Below, one piece after another: positions 37,069 through 48,600 of a DNA stretch of 64,000 bases. The notes below the pieces were generated by a model, which was given only the letters and a program-made list of their open reading frames with translations, ran no database searches and was not told the origin of the DNA. This DNA is from Selaginella tamariscina (taxonomy: Eukaryota; Streptophyta; Lycopodiopsida; Selaginellales; Selaginellaceae), in assembly GCA_003024785.1 (NCBI GenBank), contig PUQB01000730.1, forward strand, positions 46,442-110,441, read 5' to 3'. The stretch's first letter is position 1. The number at the start of each line of letters is the position of its first letter. The translations under genes and the position numbers were made by a program.

Positions 37069-37983
37069 ATGGATGTCGCAATGGAGATTTCATTATACAT
37101 AGATCGATTTCACAATCTTGATCTCTGGCAACAAGGGTAAGCATCTCTCTATAATGAGCGATCTATGTATTAATTCATGAATTCAGATGGTACGCGTTGA
37201 AGATCACTTGTAATTGGGAAGGAGAAGAACAGGAACATGGTGTTCCTTCACGAGTTGTTCAATACGAAGGTAAACTATATTTTATGAAATGCATAAGAGT
37301 ACTACGAGTATGGTACAACCTAAGTACTTATCGATTACATCCGTAGATATACATGGTATATATATTTACTCACATGTATTTTTATATGTAGAGCGATAGA
37401 TATGATTAATAACATATGACTTTGTCTGTTGTCAGAAATCATATATATTCATATATCGTGTAGTTACACTGTAAAATATAAACATATACAAATGATATAT
37501 CTATTTACTAATGCTAATATATACTAGTTCCATGCGTAATAGCAAACACGAACACACACACACACACAATACACATATATACGCGGTATAAACTGGGAGT
37601 ATTTGTGTTATTTTATAGATGCAAGTGATGGTCTCTCAACAGTGTGGCATATCAATGACACCGATCATAGCTTCTGCACAAGGCCATTCAAGATTAAATA
37701 TGCACGACAAGACGTGTATTTAGCTGTAATAGTTTCTTTCAGCCTTCCCGTCAAATCTGTAGAGGTATATATATAATTTGGAGTGTATTCAAATGCATAA
37801 ATGCATACATATGTGTATGCTCATACTAAAAATTTGATGATATACATGGGTATAGTGAAATATATGTGTAATCGCGTTTCCTTTTCATTAGGCCTTGATC
37901 AAGTCCTCTGCTATAATCAAGTTCCAGCTTCTGTTTGCTCCTCTCGATGGGTTTCTGTAAGTTTAAATTGCTATATGTACTTA

Positions 37984-38063
<80 letters not shown>

Positions 38064-38991
38064 GGTCAAATCATTATACACACTCATATACATATCCATA
38101 TGTGTGTGTGTTTATTCTGTTTTCTATTTGTTAAAGATTATTCAACTCTATGCACATGGAGCTACCTTCAGTAGCGAGTCATATATACAGGCTATCACCA
38201 AAATCAGTTAAGGGCATACATGCTTATTGCCCTTTAACCTTTGACACTTCACACATGGTTCTGGTTGACGTATTTGTACACACAGTTGTTCTGAGTGTTT
38301 CACATCACGAGGTTTCACATCATGAAAGGTTAATTAATTTCGAATTTTAACGTCTTAAGTTGTGCTAACAGAATCTTATAAAATGGAGCCAGTAATAATT
38401 CTCCAAGTAAGGTCAGTAAAAGTATTAACTAAACTTTAATGGTTTTTCATTGATTATTATCACTTCATATAGGAATTAAAAATTCTACAGGAATCGAAAG
38501 ATGCACTTATCGCGCAACTTAATTCTTTTGGATATCAAGACATAGAACAACTTGAAAGGAGATGCTGGTACATTTATTATATTGAACTAATTTATTAGTA
38601 TTTATCAGTATTATTACTTAAGTTTATTAATATTAATTGGATTAATTAGTTCCTATTTATGCTTAACTTTAAACTTTGCAGGATGGTTTAGCTGTATCCA
38701 AAAACAAAGAACTAGATATGCAGCTATCAAGTTTATGGAACCTTTTCTTGAAGCTTCACAGGTACGTGTGTGTGTGTGTTTGTGAGTGTGTATGCACATG
38801 CTATACATTCATACATATGTATTATATATGTGTATACATATATGGTTATTGTTGTTGCAGAAAGAACAAGGGTGCAATATGCAAATTACTTCGTGATACA
38901 TGGAAACAAGCAAGGCACACACAATGCTCAATGTGGATTCGTCATGTTGAAGTGCCTGTTAAAGAGCCTGTCGACTTTGAAGACGTAAGTG

Positions 38992-39037
<46 letters not shown>

Positions 39038-40614
39038 GAGGGAGGGAGGAAGGAGGGAAGGAGGGAAGGAGGGAAGGAGGGAGGGAGCATACAAATAGAT
39101 ACCCTTGGTTGTCAACGCTATAACATGTATAATCTTATAGAGGGACGTTGTTCTTTGTGCTGAAACGCATAGGAAAACCCTCATGCAAGCCCAGGTATCA
39201 TTATTATTATTATTATTATTATTATCATTTAGAAGTTTTATGTATGGTTTTTTATTTACATACAGATAGCTATATGTGGTTTAGAGGATATGCAATTGTT
39301 TGGTAAACCTCTACAACAGCCTATTATATTTGTGGAACATGAACAGATACCACCATCTACGGAATATTCTGAAGCGACTGAAGCTGCACGTGAACTACGA
39401 CTCGTTATCTTTGTACATGGTTTCCAGGTTTGTAAACCTTATACATACGTTTACACACGGATAACATACATGTTAGTCATATACATATATATCGCTTTCA
39501 GCTTATATATATGAGTAAGGCTTAAATTTTATTTTAAGGTATGCATACACACACACACATACACACACACACACACACACTGACACGCACAAGGAACAAT
39601 CATATATATAATCGTTTAAAATAATATATTATTTATTGATCTTAACTTTTAACAGGGACATCATTTGGATTTAAGGATTATTAGAAACCATTGGTTAATA
39701 ATCGATCCAGATGCAGAAGTATTAATGTCACAAGCGAATGAAGATAAAACATCGGGAGATTTATCTGAACTAGGACATCGTTTAGCAGAAGAGGTTTCAC
39801 AGTTCTTAAATGTGAAACTTAGTAAAATCAAACGAAACACAAATATTAAACTTAGTTTTGTTGGTCACTCCATTGGTAATCTCATTATTCGAGCTGCATT
39901 AACAGGTAGGTGTACACACGTGTATATAATATACACTTCTGTAACTCTCTCTCTCTAATCTATCTATCTATCTATCTATCTATCTATATATTAGTATATA
40001 AGATAATTATAGTATTGTAAGTGATATTATATACGACTTTTACATAGTACCAAAGCATTACTGCAGTTTATATAGTAGGTAAACAGTTTGCCCAGTATAT
40101 GATTGCTTCATATAGTGGGCCTATACACTATCATAGTTTTGTGTGAATACACACACATAGATAATATTTATTTTGATAGTTTTTTATTTTATTTTGCAGA
40201 GGATTGTTTGCAGCCTTATGTGAAATACTTGTACACATTCGTGTCAGTGTCTGGGCCTCATTTGGGATACATGTACAGCTCCAATTCACTGTTTAACTCG
40301 GGTATGTGGATACTTAAGAAATGGAAGGGTTCAGCATGTATGCACCAATTGAGTTTTACTGATAACCCAACACGGAAGGCTGTTATCTTTTTAAACTAAG
40401 CCAGGTACGTGCTTGCATGTGTGTGTGTGTGTGTGTGTGTGTGAGATAGAGAGAGAGAGAGAGAGAGTTAAATTAAGAAGATATTCTTATGTACAGGCAA
40501 AGACATTTGAGCTTTTCCAACACGTACTTCTGCTTTCGTCACCACAGGTACTGTGTATATGTATTTATCTATGTAATATATCCATTTATTATGTGAGAAA
40601 TATGTTATGCTAGT

Positions 40615-40647
<33 letters not shown>

Positions 40648-40948
40648 TATATATTAGGACCGCTACGTGCCATATCATTCAGCAAGGATAGAGATGTGTC
40701 AAGCAGCAAAACGAGATACAAAGAGAGGTCCAGCTTACATAACTATGCTACACAACTGCCTCTCACAGCTTAAAAAGGCATATTCCTCCAAACCCAGGAG
40801 TTTGATTCGCTGTGACGTCAGCTTCGATATATCTGCACAGTCTCGAACTCTTAACAGTTTGATCGGACGTACGGCTCACATTGAGTTCCTTGAGACGGAT
40901 GCTTTTGTACGGTTCATCATGTGGACCTTCCCCCAGTGCTTTACTTGA
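37069..40948 (+). CDS. FAM135-like protein with DUF676 (alpha/beta hydrolase) domain
   Basis: Fourteen inferred exons: 37069-37136, 37187-37269, 37619-37764, 37892-37956, 38137-38311, 38491-38567, 38682-38761, 38861-38984, 39141-39194, 39266-39427, 39656-39905, 40200-40404, 40497-40547, 40658-40948; about 610 residues. The N-terminal FAM135 domain shows IDRFHNLDLWQQGWYALKI and SHMVLVDVFVHTVVL. The middle has LSSLWNLFLKLHR. The C-terminal domain has LRLVIFVHGFQG, the nucleophile elbow SFVGHSIGNLIIRAAL, VSGPHLGYMYSS, DRYVPYHSARIEMC and SLIGRTAHIEFLE. These match FAM135 proteins, putative serine-hydrolase-fold proteins of unclear substrate. Exons 5-7 are tentative because 38567 to 38682 does not join in phase. 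In exon 12 the frame is lost at a T run (40388-40392); one missing T would explain it. The start is the first ATG before the domain; an upstream exon is possible. Confidence 0.82.
37985..38061. repeat. CT/CA compound microsatellite in FAM135-like intron 4
   Basis: (CT)n then (CA)n beginning about 28 bases after the donor at 37957. Confidence 0.9.
38992..39088. repeat. GT/GA/GGGA compound microsatellite in FAM135-like intron 8
   Basis: (GT)n, then (GA)n, then GGGAGGAA-type repeats, beginning within ten bases of the donor at 38985 and filling much of the intron. Confidence 0.9.
39955..39990. repeat. TCTA microsatellite in FAM135-like intron 11
   Basis: About eight copies of TCTA, in the intron that starts at 39906. 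Confidence 0.9.
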
Positions 40949-42681
40949 GTGTAAGTTCTCTCTCTCTCTCTCACACACACACACATAGTATAGGTATATA
41001 TACATTTATCATTTATAATGATTTGGGGTCATAACAGAGATCGGATGCATCATATGGGTGTTTTACTAGAGTATGCGAATGGGTAAATCTTGTATATATG
41101 TATGTACAAATTAAACATTTACAATAATATAATTCATATCATGCTGTAACTATATCTGCAAACGTATTGTGTGAAAAGTGGTTAAAACTAACAGGCAAAG
41201 GTGGATCTATGGAAACTCATAAAAAGATATTATGTGTTTAATATGCATTTGATATATCATGTTCAATGTTTTAATCGGATTGAGTTTATTATTATTCGTA
41301 AATGGCTTTTTATAATATAAACCATGACAAATTGTTTTAATGTTTTAATATTTTAATTACGTTTTCATTAGTTTATTACATATTAGTATATATAATCATA
41401 GTTATAAATTAATCCTCTATATGTAAAATATCCTATATATTATATAATATAAAATATATATATGCAGTATATTTGAGGTGGACTAAATTTTGATAAAATT
41501 ATAGAGCTATCATATAAATTCTTGAATTTTTTAGCTTCTTAAATCAATCTCCATGTATGAAAATTTAAATTAAATGTTTTATTTACTTAATGCCATAACA
41601 AATGTATAAAACATACTAACCTTAGAACATTCATGCGAGAATAATAGAGAATTTTATGATTTATTACAAGAAAAAACATGTATTTATATATTACTGTATA
41701 AATTAATGAGCTATATATTAAATATATTATTATTTTTTAAATTTAGAAAAAACATGTATTTATATATTACTGTATAAATTAATGAGCTATATATTAAATA
41801 TTATATTATTATTTTAAATTTATACTCTTTCTTTTTAGTAAAACATATGTAAACGTTGAAGTTCTCACTTTGATAACATATGTTTTAAATATTTACACTT
41901 TTAAAATAAATTTACAAGTTTTCTCTATAATTCTATATTAATAAAAAAATTCTTGACCAGAGTATAAATTATTAAGTATATTAAATTATAAATTAATATC
42001 TATAAAATGAACTCGATGGATACAAAATAATAAAGTTTTAGAGGTCATATAAATACATACACGCTCACACACACGAGTATCTATATACACTGCATTATTA
42101 TTCACACTTGCATGTGTATACACCTATATACACATGCATACATGCAATTATATATACATCTTTGCATATGTGTGTGTGTGTGTGTGCGCGCGCGCGTGGG
42201 CAGACACATAATATTCTCAATTATCATGTATATACTGATTTCGTACTCTTTTAAACACCTCCATTTACAAAGTCAGCTTTAGATTATATTAATAAGATAT
42301 GTGTGTGTGTGTGTGTGTGCGCGCGTGCCCAAAGAAACAAAGATAAATAAAAATTATAAATTTAAATAATTGCACACTCAAAACTTTGCATTCCATCACT
42401 TCGTGATGTAGCACACACTTAACTCAAACCTACATTATTATATGTAGAAAAAATTCTATATATGTCAGGCAAGCGTATGAATCCATCTATCCTGCCACTT
42501 TTTTAGGGGACATTCTATATTATAATCTCCACGTTGTACTCTTGTACTCCAACACACACCATCCCACAAACCTGTCTCACAATCCCCATCTTGTCCCCCA
42601 AATCCCTTCTGTGGGATTTCGCGAATCTCTATACAAGCCTGTACAAATTCCGTCCCTAATGGCTGCTTGTCGGGAAAAGTG
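40949..42681. other. AT-rich spacer with microsatellites, no gene seen
   Basis: The region between the convergent ends of the FAM135-like and LUX-like genes. It has CT/CA repeats at 40955-40985, GT/GC tracts at 42170-42200 and 42300-42326, and a 76-bp tandem duplication. The stretch 42500-42681 is less AT-rich and is probably the 3' UTR of the LUX-like gene on the minus strand. No coding sequence is recognised. Confidence 0.6.
41671..41822. repeat. Two tandem copies of a 76-bp AT-rich unit
   Basis: AAAAAACATGTATTTATATA and the following bases recur at 41671 and 41747 with near identity, so this is a recent tandem duplication. Confidence 0.9.
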
Positions 42682-43907
42682 TCAATATCCTCCTTGGAGG
42701 AGACCCCGGTTGTCCCCTTGATTCTCCATGACCATCTCCCTGTGCTCCATTCTCTGAGGAACAGACCTAGCTATGGTGCTGTATGGATGATGCTCGAAAC
42801 CTGAGTACGGAGGTCTAGGACCGAATGCACCCGGTATCGGAACCGGGACGACCGGAAACGCCACCACGTCGTCTCTGTGTCCCGGTATGAAATGTGCAGC
42901 AGCAGCTAGACCTGGAGGAACTGGCGTGGAAGCAAAGAGATGATCTGAAGCAGACGGTCCCTCGGAAGAAAGCCCTTGCATGCGCTTGAGATACAACCTG
43001 TACTTCTGTAGATGGGAGGCTACATTCTCCCGTGTAAGACCCCCACATTCATCAGCTGCATGATCGTCTTGGGGACAGCATTCTTGATACCCAAGTGAGC
43101 AACTGCGTCCACGAATCTCTTATGAAGCTGTGGAGTCCATACAAGTCTCGGTCTCTTAAGTGTCCGAGCAGCCGGCTCTTCCCCAGAATTCTCCGGCCCA
43201 CCACCTGAGTCTGCCTCTTCTTCCTCACCCAGATCTGAAGATTGCTGCTTTCTCAGCTTCTTCGCAGTGTTGCTGCTGTCTTCGTTCCCGCTAGTCTCTG
43301 CTCGGCGCTCATATGGGCTGTACGGGAGACTACTCAACAGGGGCGGATTTGCACTCACCTCCGTTCTCCGTGAATCTAGACTGGGATTACCTTGAAAATG
43401 AAGAGCTTGAGCGCCAGATCCAGGATCGCACAATCCATTACCGCCTTTGTCGATCTCTTCTTCCGGAGCTACTGGAAAAGCCGGAACCGATTCAAACACA
43501 CCTCCTGGAGAAGATGTTTGTCGCCGGAGAGCCGTAACAGTAGCAATCGATGCGTGAAGAACATCCGAGGAAGACTTGGCCGATTCTTGTGAAATGCTAA
43601 AGGCGCTGGCGAGCTCCGGCGTAATCAAGCTCTGATTCAGAGGCGTGAGCTCATCCGGCGTGGGAAGACCTTGCTCCCATTCTTCAACACGGTCGTCCTC
43701 CTTCATCGTCATTTGCCCTAATCCGCCATAGCCATTAGCCCTAATCCGCCATAGCCAGATACTTCGGATATGCTGCCATATCTTTTTGGTCGGCCGGACA
43801 TGTGATTCGCTGCGGCAAATTTCATTGGTCCAAGTGGATTTTGGAGTAGTAAAAGAATCTAGGGCTGATCCAGATCTAGTTCGGATATTTTCGGCGCTGT
43901 CCACCAA
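42682..43907 (-). CDS. LUX/PCL1-like GARP transcription factor
   Basis: A single-exon gene of about 340-408 residues. The N-terminal part has RVEEWEQGLPTPDELTPLNQ and LITPELASAFSI, a block conserved in LUX ARRHYTHMO/PCL1 proteins. The GARP (Myb-like) domain has RPRLVWTPQLHKRFVDAVAH, LGIKNAVPKTIMQLMNV and then ASHLQKYRLYLKRMQGL, followed by EGPSASDHLFASTPVPP, also typical of LUX. LUX is the DNA-binding subunit of the evening complex (with ELF3 and ELF4) in the plant circadian clock. The frame shifts inside the GARP domain at a C run (43040-43044; G on the coding strand), where one missing G would explain the change. Everything around it is conserved. The start may be at 43907 or at the later MTMKEDD (43712); the later one begins nearer the conserved block. 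Confidence 0.85.
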
Positions 43908-45810
43908 CCAACCAAAGAAGGTTTCTAGATTGATCTGGGTTTGTTATCTTTATAACCATTTGACCTTATCCCATGGGCCTACGTGTCAACAATTTTTTAA
44001 TTTAATTTAATTTTAATCTTAAACTATAAATATATAAATATATTAATATAATATATATGTATTGTTCAATATAAGGTATATTTATATAGTAACCAAAATA
44101 TAAACCTCATTATTTATAACCCTTGTGAATTGGAGAGAGAATTTGTCTTAATAAAAGAATTTAAACATTAAGAACTTAATAATTACAAACTCATTTACAT
44201 TAGGAGAATATTCCACTGATAAAAGGCATAATATGTGCTTCCCTAACTATATATGTTTATAATACTTATAGTTTTTGGAATATAATGGAATATAAAAATT
44301 AAACCTTCAAATGTATAAATATATATCCTTTTAAAAAAATAGAGAATATCTGGCTGTCTAACTCAATCATTACAAGGGAACTTATACAAATGAGTAAGTC
44401 AAAATGTTGTACACTGTATGTACGTATATATTCACATATACATAGTTATAGTTACATATCCATGATGTTTCTTGGGTTTGCATTATGCACATAAATAAGT
44501 TATCTGTATAATAATATAGAGAATAGATGTATACATACATAATACACGTTAAATTAATATTTATTATGTTCTCTTAGTATACATGTGTGTGTGTGTCTTT
44601 CACATAGTTTAACAATTCTAAGAGAACCTCCATTACATAACTCAACATTGAGAACTAAAGTAGCTCTATTAAATAGTTAATGTAAATTTGATGATGTTTA
44701 ATTTTAATTAATTCAGGTTTCTTTTTATACTATAAATTCAATGAAATTTCTCAACAGGAAAATACATGTGTCTTGTAAATAATCTAATTAATTAAGCATT
44801 TCAATGCTAGGACTCTGCAAAGAAGCTCCCATGTAGCTCAAACTTTTATAATAATTAATTATACACACACACACACACACACACGTAGGTTTTTGATATG
44901 AGAAGGTTCTTACTAGCGACGCTTAATGACTACTCTAGCTACAAATACAACTCCTCTAGAAAGTGTATTGATTGTATATCTACTATAAGTTGGTTTATTT
45001 GTTGTTAATTACCAGCATTGTAAATATGGTTGGAGGTTTGCCATCCATGTTTTACTAAACAATTCAATTTGAATTGTTCTACTTGTCTTGTGTATACTCT
45101 TTTTAACCTTTTATATGTTTAAACCTTAAACGCTTCATGACAACGGTGGTGCTGTAAGGGAGCGCAACACTTAATTTAATTGATTAAGGAGGCATTTACA
45201 AACATGATAATACTATTATATATGTTAGTAATTACTCTCTTTATTACAATTTCAACTATGTTAAGCAGTGTAGTAATTTCTTTTAATACTTGGTTGTAAT
45301 ATAATATGCTCTAGATCTTATTTGTAATAGTTACAGAGTTAATTAATAACCTAAATTAGCAAATAATTATGCTTGTAATATTAGAGCTTAAAGTACGTGA
45401 AAGTTAATCGAGACGTTTGTTAGATTTTCTGAAAATATTTCTTACCATTAATATATTACACTTCATCAATTTATAAACATTAAATAGTATATAAAAGAAA
45501 ATATTAAAATATATACATACATACGAGATTGATTTATCAGCCACTGGATCACTTGCCTTAAACGTGTGTTCCACGTGCGTGCGCGTGAGTTGGTCATATA
45601 TAAATAGGTGAATGTTTAGCCCTAGGTCAATTCCACGTTAAAGGCGCTTCTCTTGGGAATAAATCCAAATGCTTTTAAAGATATCTTTTTATCCTCTATG
45701 GAATGATGAGTTTCATTTGTGATTAATTTGTACTTGCATTTGCTAGCGACTTTGGAGTTTAGTTCATGAAGCCATTGGATTTGGCTTAAGTCGGCTTTCG
45801 TTAAGGGAAA
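43908..45810. other. Intergenic AT-rich DNA with a direct-repeat block
   Basis: It includes the LUX-like promoter region next to 43907. A block at about 44380-44540 aligns with 47240-47385 in the same orientation. A CA microsatellite lies at 44864-44884. From about 45540 the sequence is less AT-rich and probably contains the promoter and leader of the gene at 45811. No other gene is seen. Confidence 0.55.
44380..44540 (+). repeat. Direct repeat flanking the 45.8-47.1 kb gene, left copy
   Basis: It shares ACACTGTATGTA, CATAGTTATAGTT, TATCCATG and GTGTTTCTTGAGTTTGCATTA-like segments with 47240-47385. The right copy lies just after the stop codon of the gene, so the left copy may be the 3' flank of a lost neighbouring gene copy. 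Confidence 0.65.
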
Positions 45811-47102
45811 ATGACGAGCAACAATGCAGTGCGTAGAAGTGAGATTCCAGTGGCAATCCGGATGAAGAATCTCAGGTTTCAAATGCTCAAGCCTTTGAAA
45901 TGGAATGAGCATGTAAAGCAAGAAGAATTCATTGATCTCCTCAAAAGTACGCAGCTGCACAATTTCTTCACAATGGAACTATCGCATCTCTTCACAGTCC
46001 ATGGCCGTTTATCTGAAGAAGACAAAGAGCACTGCCAGAGTTTCATTTCCACGTACAATAAGGAAGATCGAATTGGCAAGGTTAAGGGTCAGTCTGTGTC
46101 ACTTGATCCCTCTGTCCTTGCTAGAGTTCTTCACCTTCCCCAAGGCAATCTTGATATCGAGGATGTACCAAAGCCAACAGATGAACAAGTTGTAGAGATG
46201 TTCCACCAGGTGAACGTGTCAAGGTAATACTTTGTTATACACCTTTATACTAGGAATTATCATTTTCAACATTTATTTTTCATTTTCACATTCATATTCA
46301 TGATGTATTATACACATCTTTAATAGAAACAGCACATAATCACAAGTGTTTGACTTAATTACAGGTGGTCGGGAATGGTTACATTGTCAAACATATCAAA
46401 GACCCTAGTTTCCAGCAACTTGTGACATGGATCAATGCACGCTTTTGTTCGAAGGCAAATCATATATATGTAAAAGAAAGAATATTCAATGCTGCAAAGT
46501 TCATTTGGGAAACTCGAGAAGTCTTGAACTGGGCAGGATTCCTAAGCGACACTACAAAGACACAGTGTGGGAAGGTACAAAAAACTACTCAGGAAAGGTT
46601 CCACTATGCAGAATATCTCCTCAAGGTTATACATTCCCACCTGGGAATTTCTCAAGGTGATCCACATGTTGCACACGAAGACACTCGGCTGACAGACAAT
46701 CAACAGGTGTCCGCAGGTAATGACTCTTCTTGTCAAGGTAATGCTACTTCCTTTTGCGTTCCCGACGATCTGCTAGTTTCCCAAAGCATCCTCTATCAAA
46801 GTGGCACAACTCAGAATAGGGAACATGTACAGTGCACGGGCAATCTCTCTGAGCATAGTAACTTGACAATGGCACATCAGGGACCACATAACACATTGGA
46901 GCACCCTACAGCAAAGGGAATAGAGGAACTTGACCGAGATCAAGGGTGGGCTGAGTTGGACAAGTTGGATTCAAATTTGGATCTTTTTAACGATGTCGTA
47001 GGAGAAGCCGAGACAGTACACTTGAATGACTTGATGGACCTGACGTTTTCAAAAGAAGAAGAGGCATTTTTACAACGAATGGACGAGGATTGGAATGATT
47101 AG
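45811..47102 (+). CDS. Two-exon gene of unknown function, possibly transposon-derived
   Basis: Exons 45811-46209 and 46365-47102 join in phase at CAG/GTGAAC...TTACAG, giving about 378 residues with no frame break. The N-terminal half contains VKGQSVSLDPSVLARVLHLP, which resembles the V-x-G...D-x-x-x-I-x-x-x-L-x-L-P pattern of plant mobile-element proteins such as the Transposase_32/plant mobile domain group; this is a weak, by-eye match. The second half holds NHIYVKERIFNAAKFIWE and ERFHYAEYLLKVIHSHLG, then a polar, acidic tail ending EAFLQRMDEDWND. No signal peptide or membrane segment is seen. The tail looks like a disordered acidic region. The open frame shows it is under constraint or young. 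It is flanked by direct repeats. Function is unknown. Confidence 0.6.
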
Positions 47103-48002
47103 GTAGCATGAATCTTTACATATAGTTACAGTGTAATATTGCTTTTATTTTTTATAGTACACGCTTGCTTATCATTTGCATGTGCAACAGTATATGTGGT
47201 GCCATTAACATCAGTCTTTATATCCAGTTCAACTATTGTATATAATTTATACAAACCAACTCATGCAAATGAGAATACATCTATGTGTAAGCCATAATGT
47301 TATACACTGTATGTATGCGTACATAGTTATAGTTGTATATCCATGGTGTTTCTTGAGTTTGCATTAGGCACATTATATATAAAATATGAAAATTGTGTAG
47401 CTGTAAAATATACAGCATTTGATATACTGGAGCTACAAGACTCGTTACCAATGAATGCACAATAACTAATTACATAATTGATTAGACACATATTAACCAA
47501 TTTGTTTTAATGGGGTTTTAGTACTTAAAAGACTAATTTCTATGAAGTGCTTTTATTTTCAGTGCAAAATAATAGTTAATTCTATAGATATATTTTCTAT
47601 ATAAAGAGAGATAGATATAGAGACATTGCTTGTCTATTTGATATTAGAAATGCATGGAAAAAACATTTAAACACACTCTTTACTCTAAATTGATGGAGAA
47701 ATAGATATTACATATATAGCATCGATTCATCACATATATATACAAATATAACCATTTCTACTACCTGTTTAACGACATCACTAAATAAAAATCTAATTTC
47801 CAGTCAATGTGAATATGTCATGCTCTTTCACACGTAAGTTTTTGTTTCACACATGACATAAATCTTGATCATTAGTTAGATATGTAGACAATTATAATGA
47901 CCATCGTGTGTATGAGGCTCGTGATTTAAGAACCCTGTGTTTCCTTGGTTTTCTAGGGTTATAGACCTTTCCATATGTAAAGTGACGTTGCATTGATTGG
48001 AA
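47103..48002. other. 3' flank of the unknown gene and dispersed repeat blocks
   Basis: 47240-47385 is the right copy of the direct repeat also seen at 44380-44540. 47640-47830 aligns with 31600-31770. No gene is recognised. The order of shared blocks differs from that near 31 kb. Confidence 0.55.
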
Positions 48003-48600
48003 CTATACATGGGGAAGCTTTCCCCCATTGAAAGAATTAAGCTTTGATGTATGCCCACGTTGACAACATGGGATTACTTGAGGTGACATAGACCTCAAAA
48101 GCTTCTTGTTTTCACTATTTAGTTTACTCACCTTATCATAGTATCTTGGGATTGAGATTTTTATCGAGATCAGTCCTAACTTGCTCATGTTCCTCAGCTT
48201 CATATTGCTGGAGCATATTATTAGTGTCTCATTCACAAATTCTTGCAGGAACTTCTCAAGTTCATCACTCACTTGCTGATGGCGTGTGTTCTCACTTTTT
48301 CCAAATTCATGATCTCCCTTGGTAGGAATTCCATCATTGATTGGATTGTTGGGAGGTTCCTCTAGCCACAATGGCTGGGGATGTTTAGAGCCTTTTTAAT
48401 CGAGTCATTAGTATATTTTTCATTAAGTCCTTAGCACTACTGCTCATGTTATCCATCTTTCCCTAGGTATACTTAATGAGATGCTAGAAAATCCTATGGG
48501 TTATGACATACGCACTCTATATTCACAATATATAAAGATTAGAGTATATCTTTGCTTTTCAACTTGTGATAAAAGATATTTTAAATTATGGTTATTGACA
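48003..48600 (-). repeat. Dispersed repeat block with a coding-like relic, copy 2
   Basis: A minus-strand open frame (48003-48371, about 122 residues) starts MWLEEPPNNP and includes a leucine-rich stretch ELEKFLQEFVNETLIIC. The first half matches the relic at 31052-31252, and the non-coding flank 48380-48600 matches 31255-31430. It is unrecognised, probably a decayed transposon gene or gene-family member. Confidence 0.5.

Noticed and set aside
37801-38174. Plus-strand open frames with long Ser-Leu and Thr-His runs
   Set aside because: They come from a CT/CA microsatellite in a FAM135-like intron and do not continue into the conserved exons.
38942-39184. Minus-strand open frame with Pro-Ser-Leu repeats
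   Set aside because: It is the reverse reading of the GA/GGGA microsatellite beside exon 8 of the FAM135-like gene.
43313-43592. Plus-strand open frames opposite the LUX-like gene
   Set aside because: They are shadows of the conserved minus-strand GARP protein and have no family resemblance of their own.
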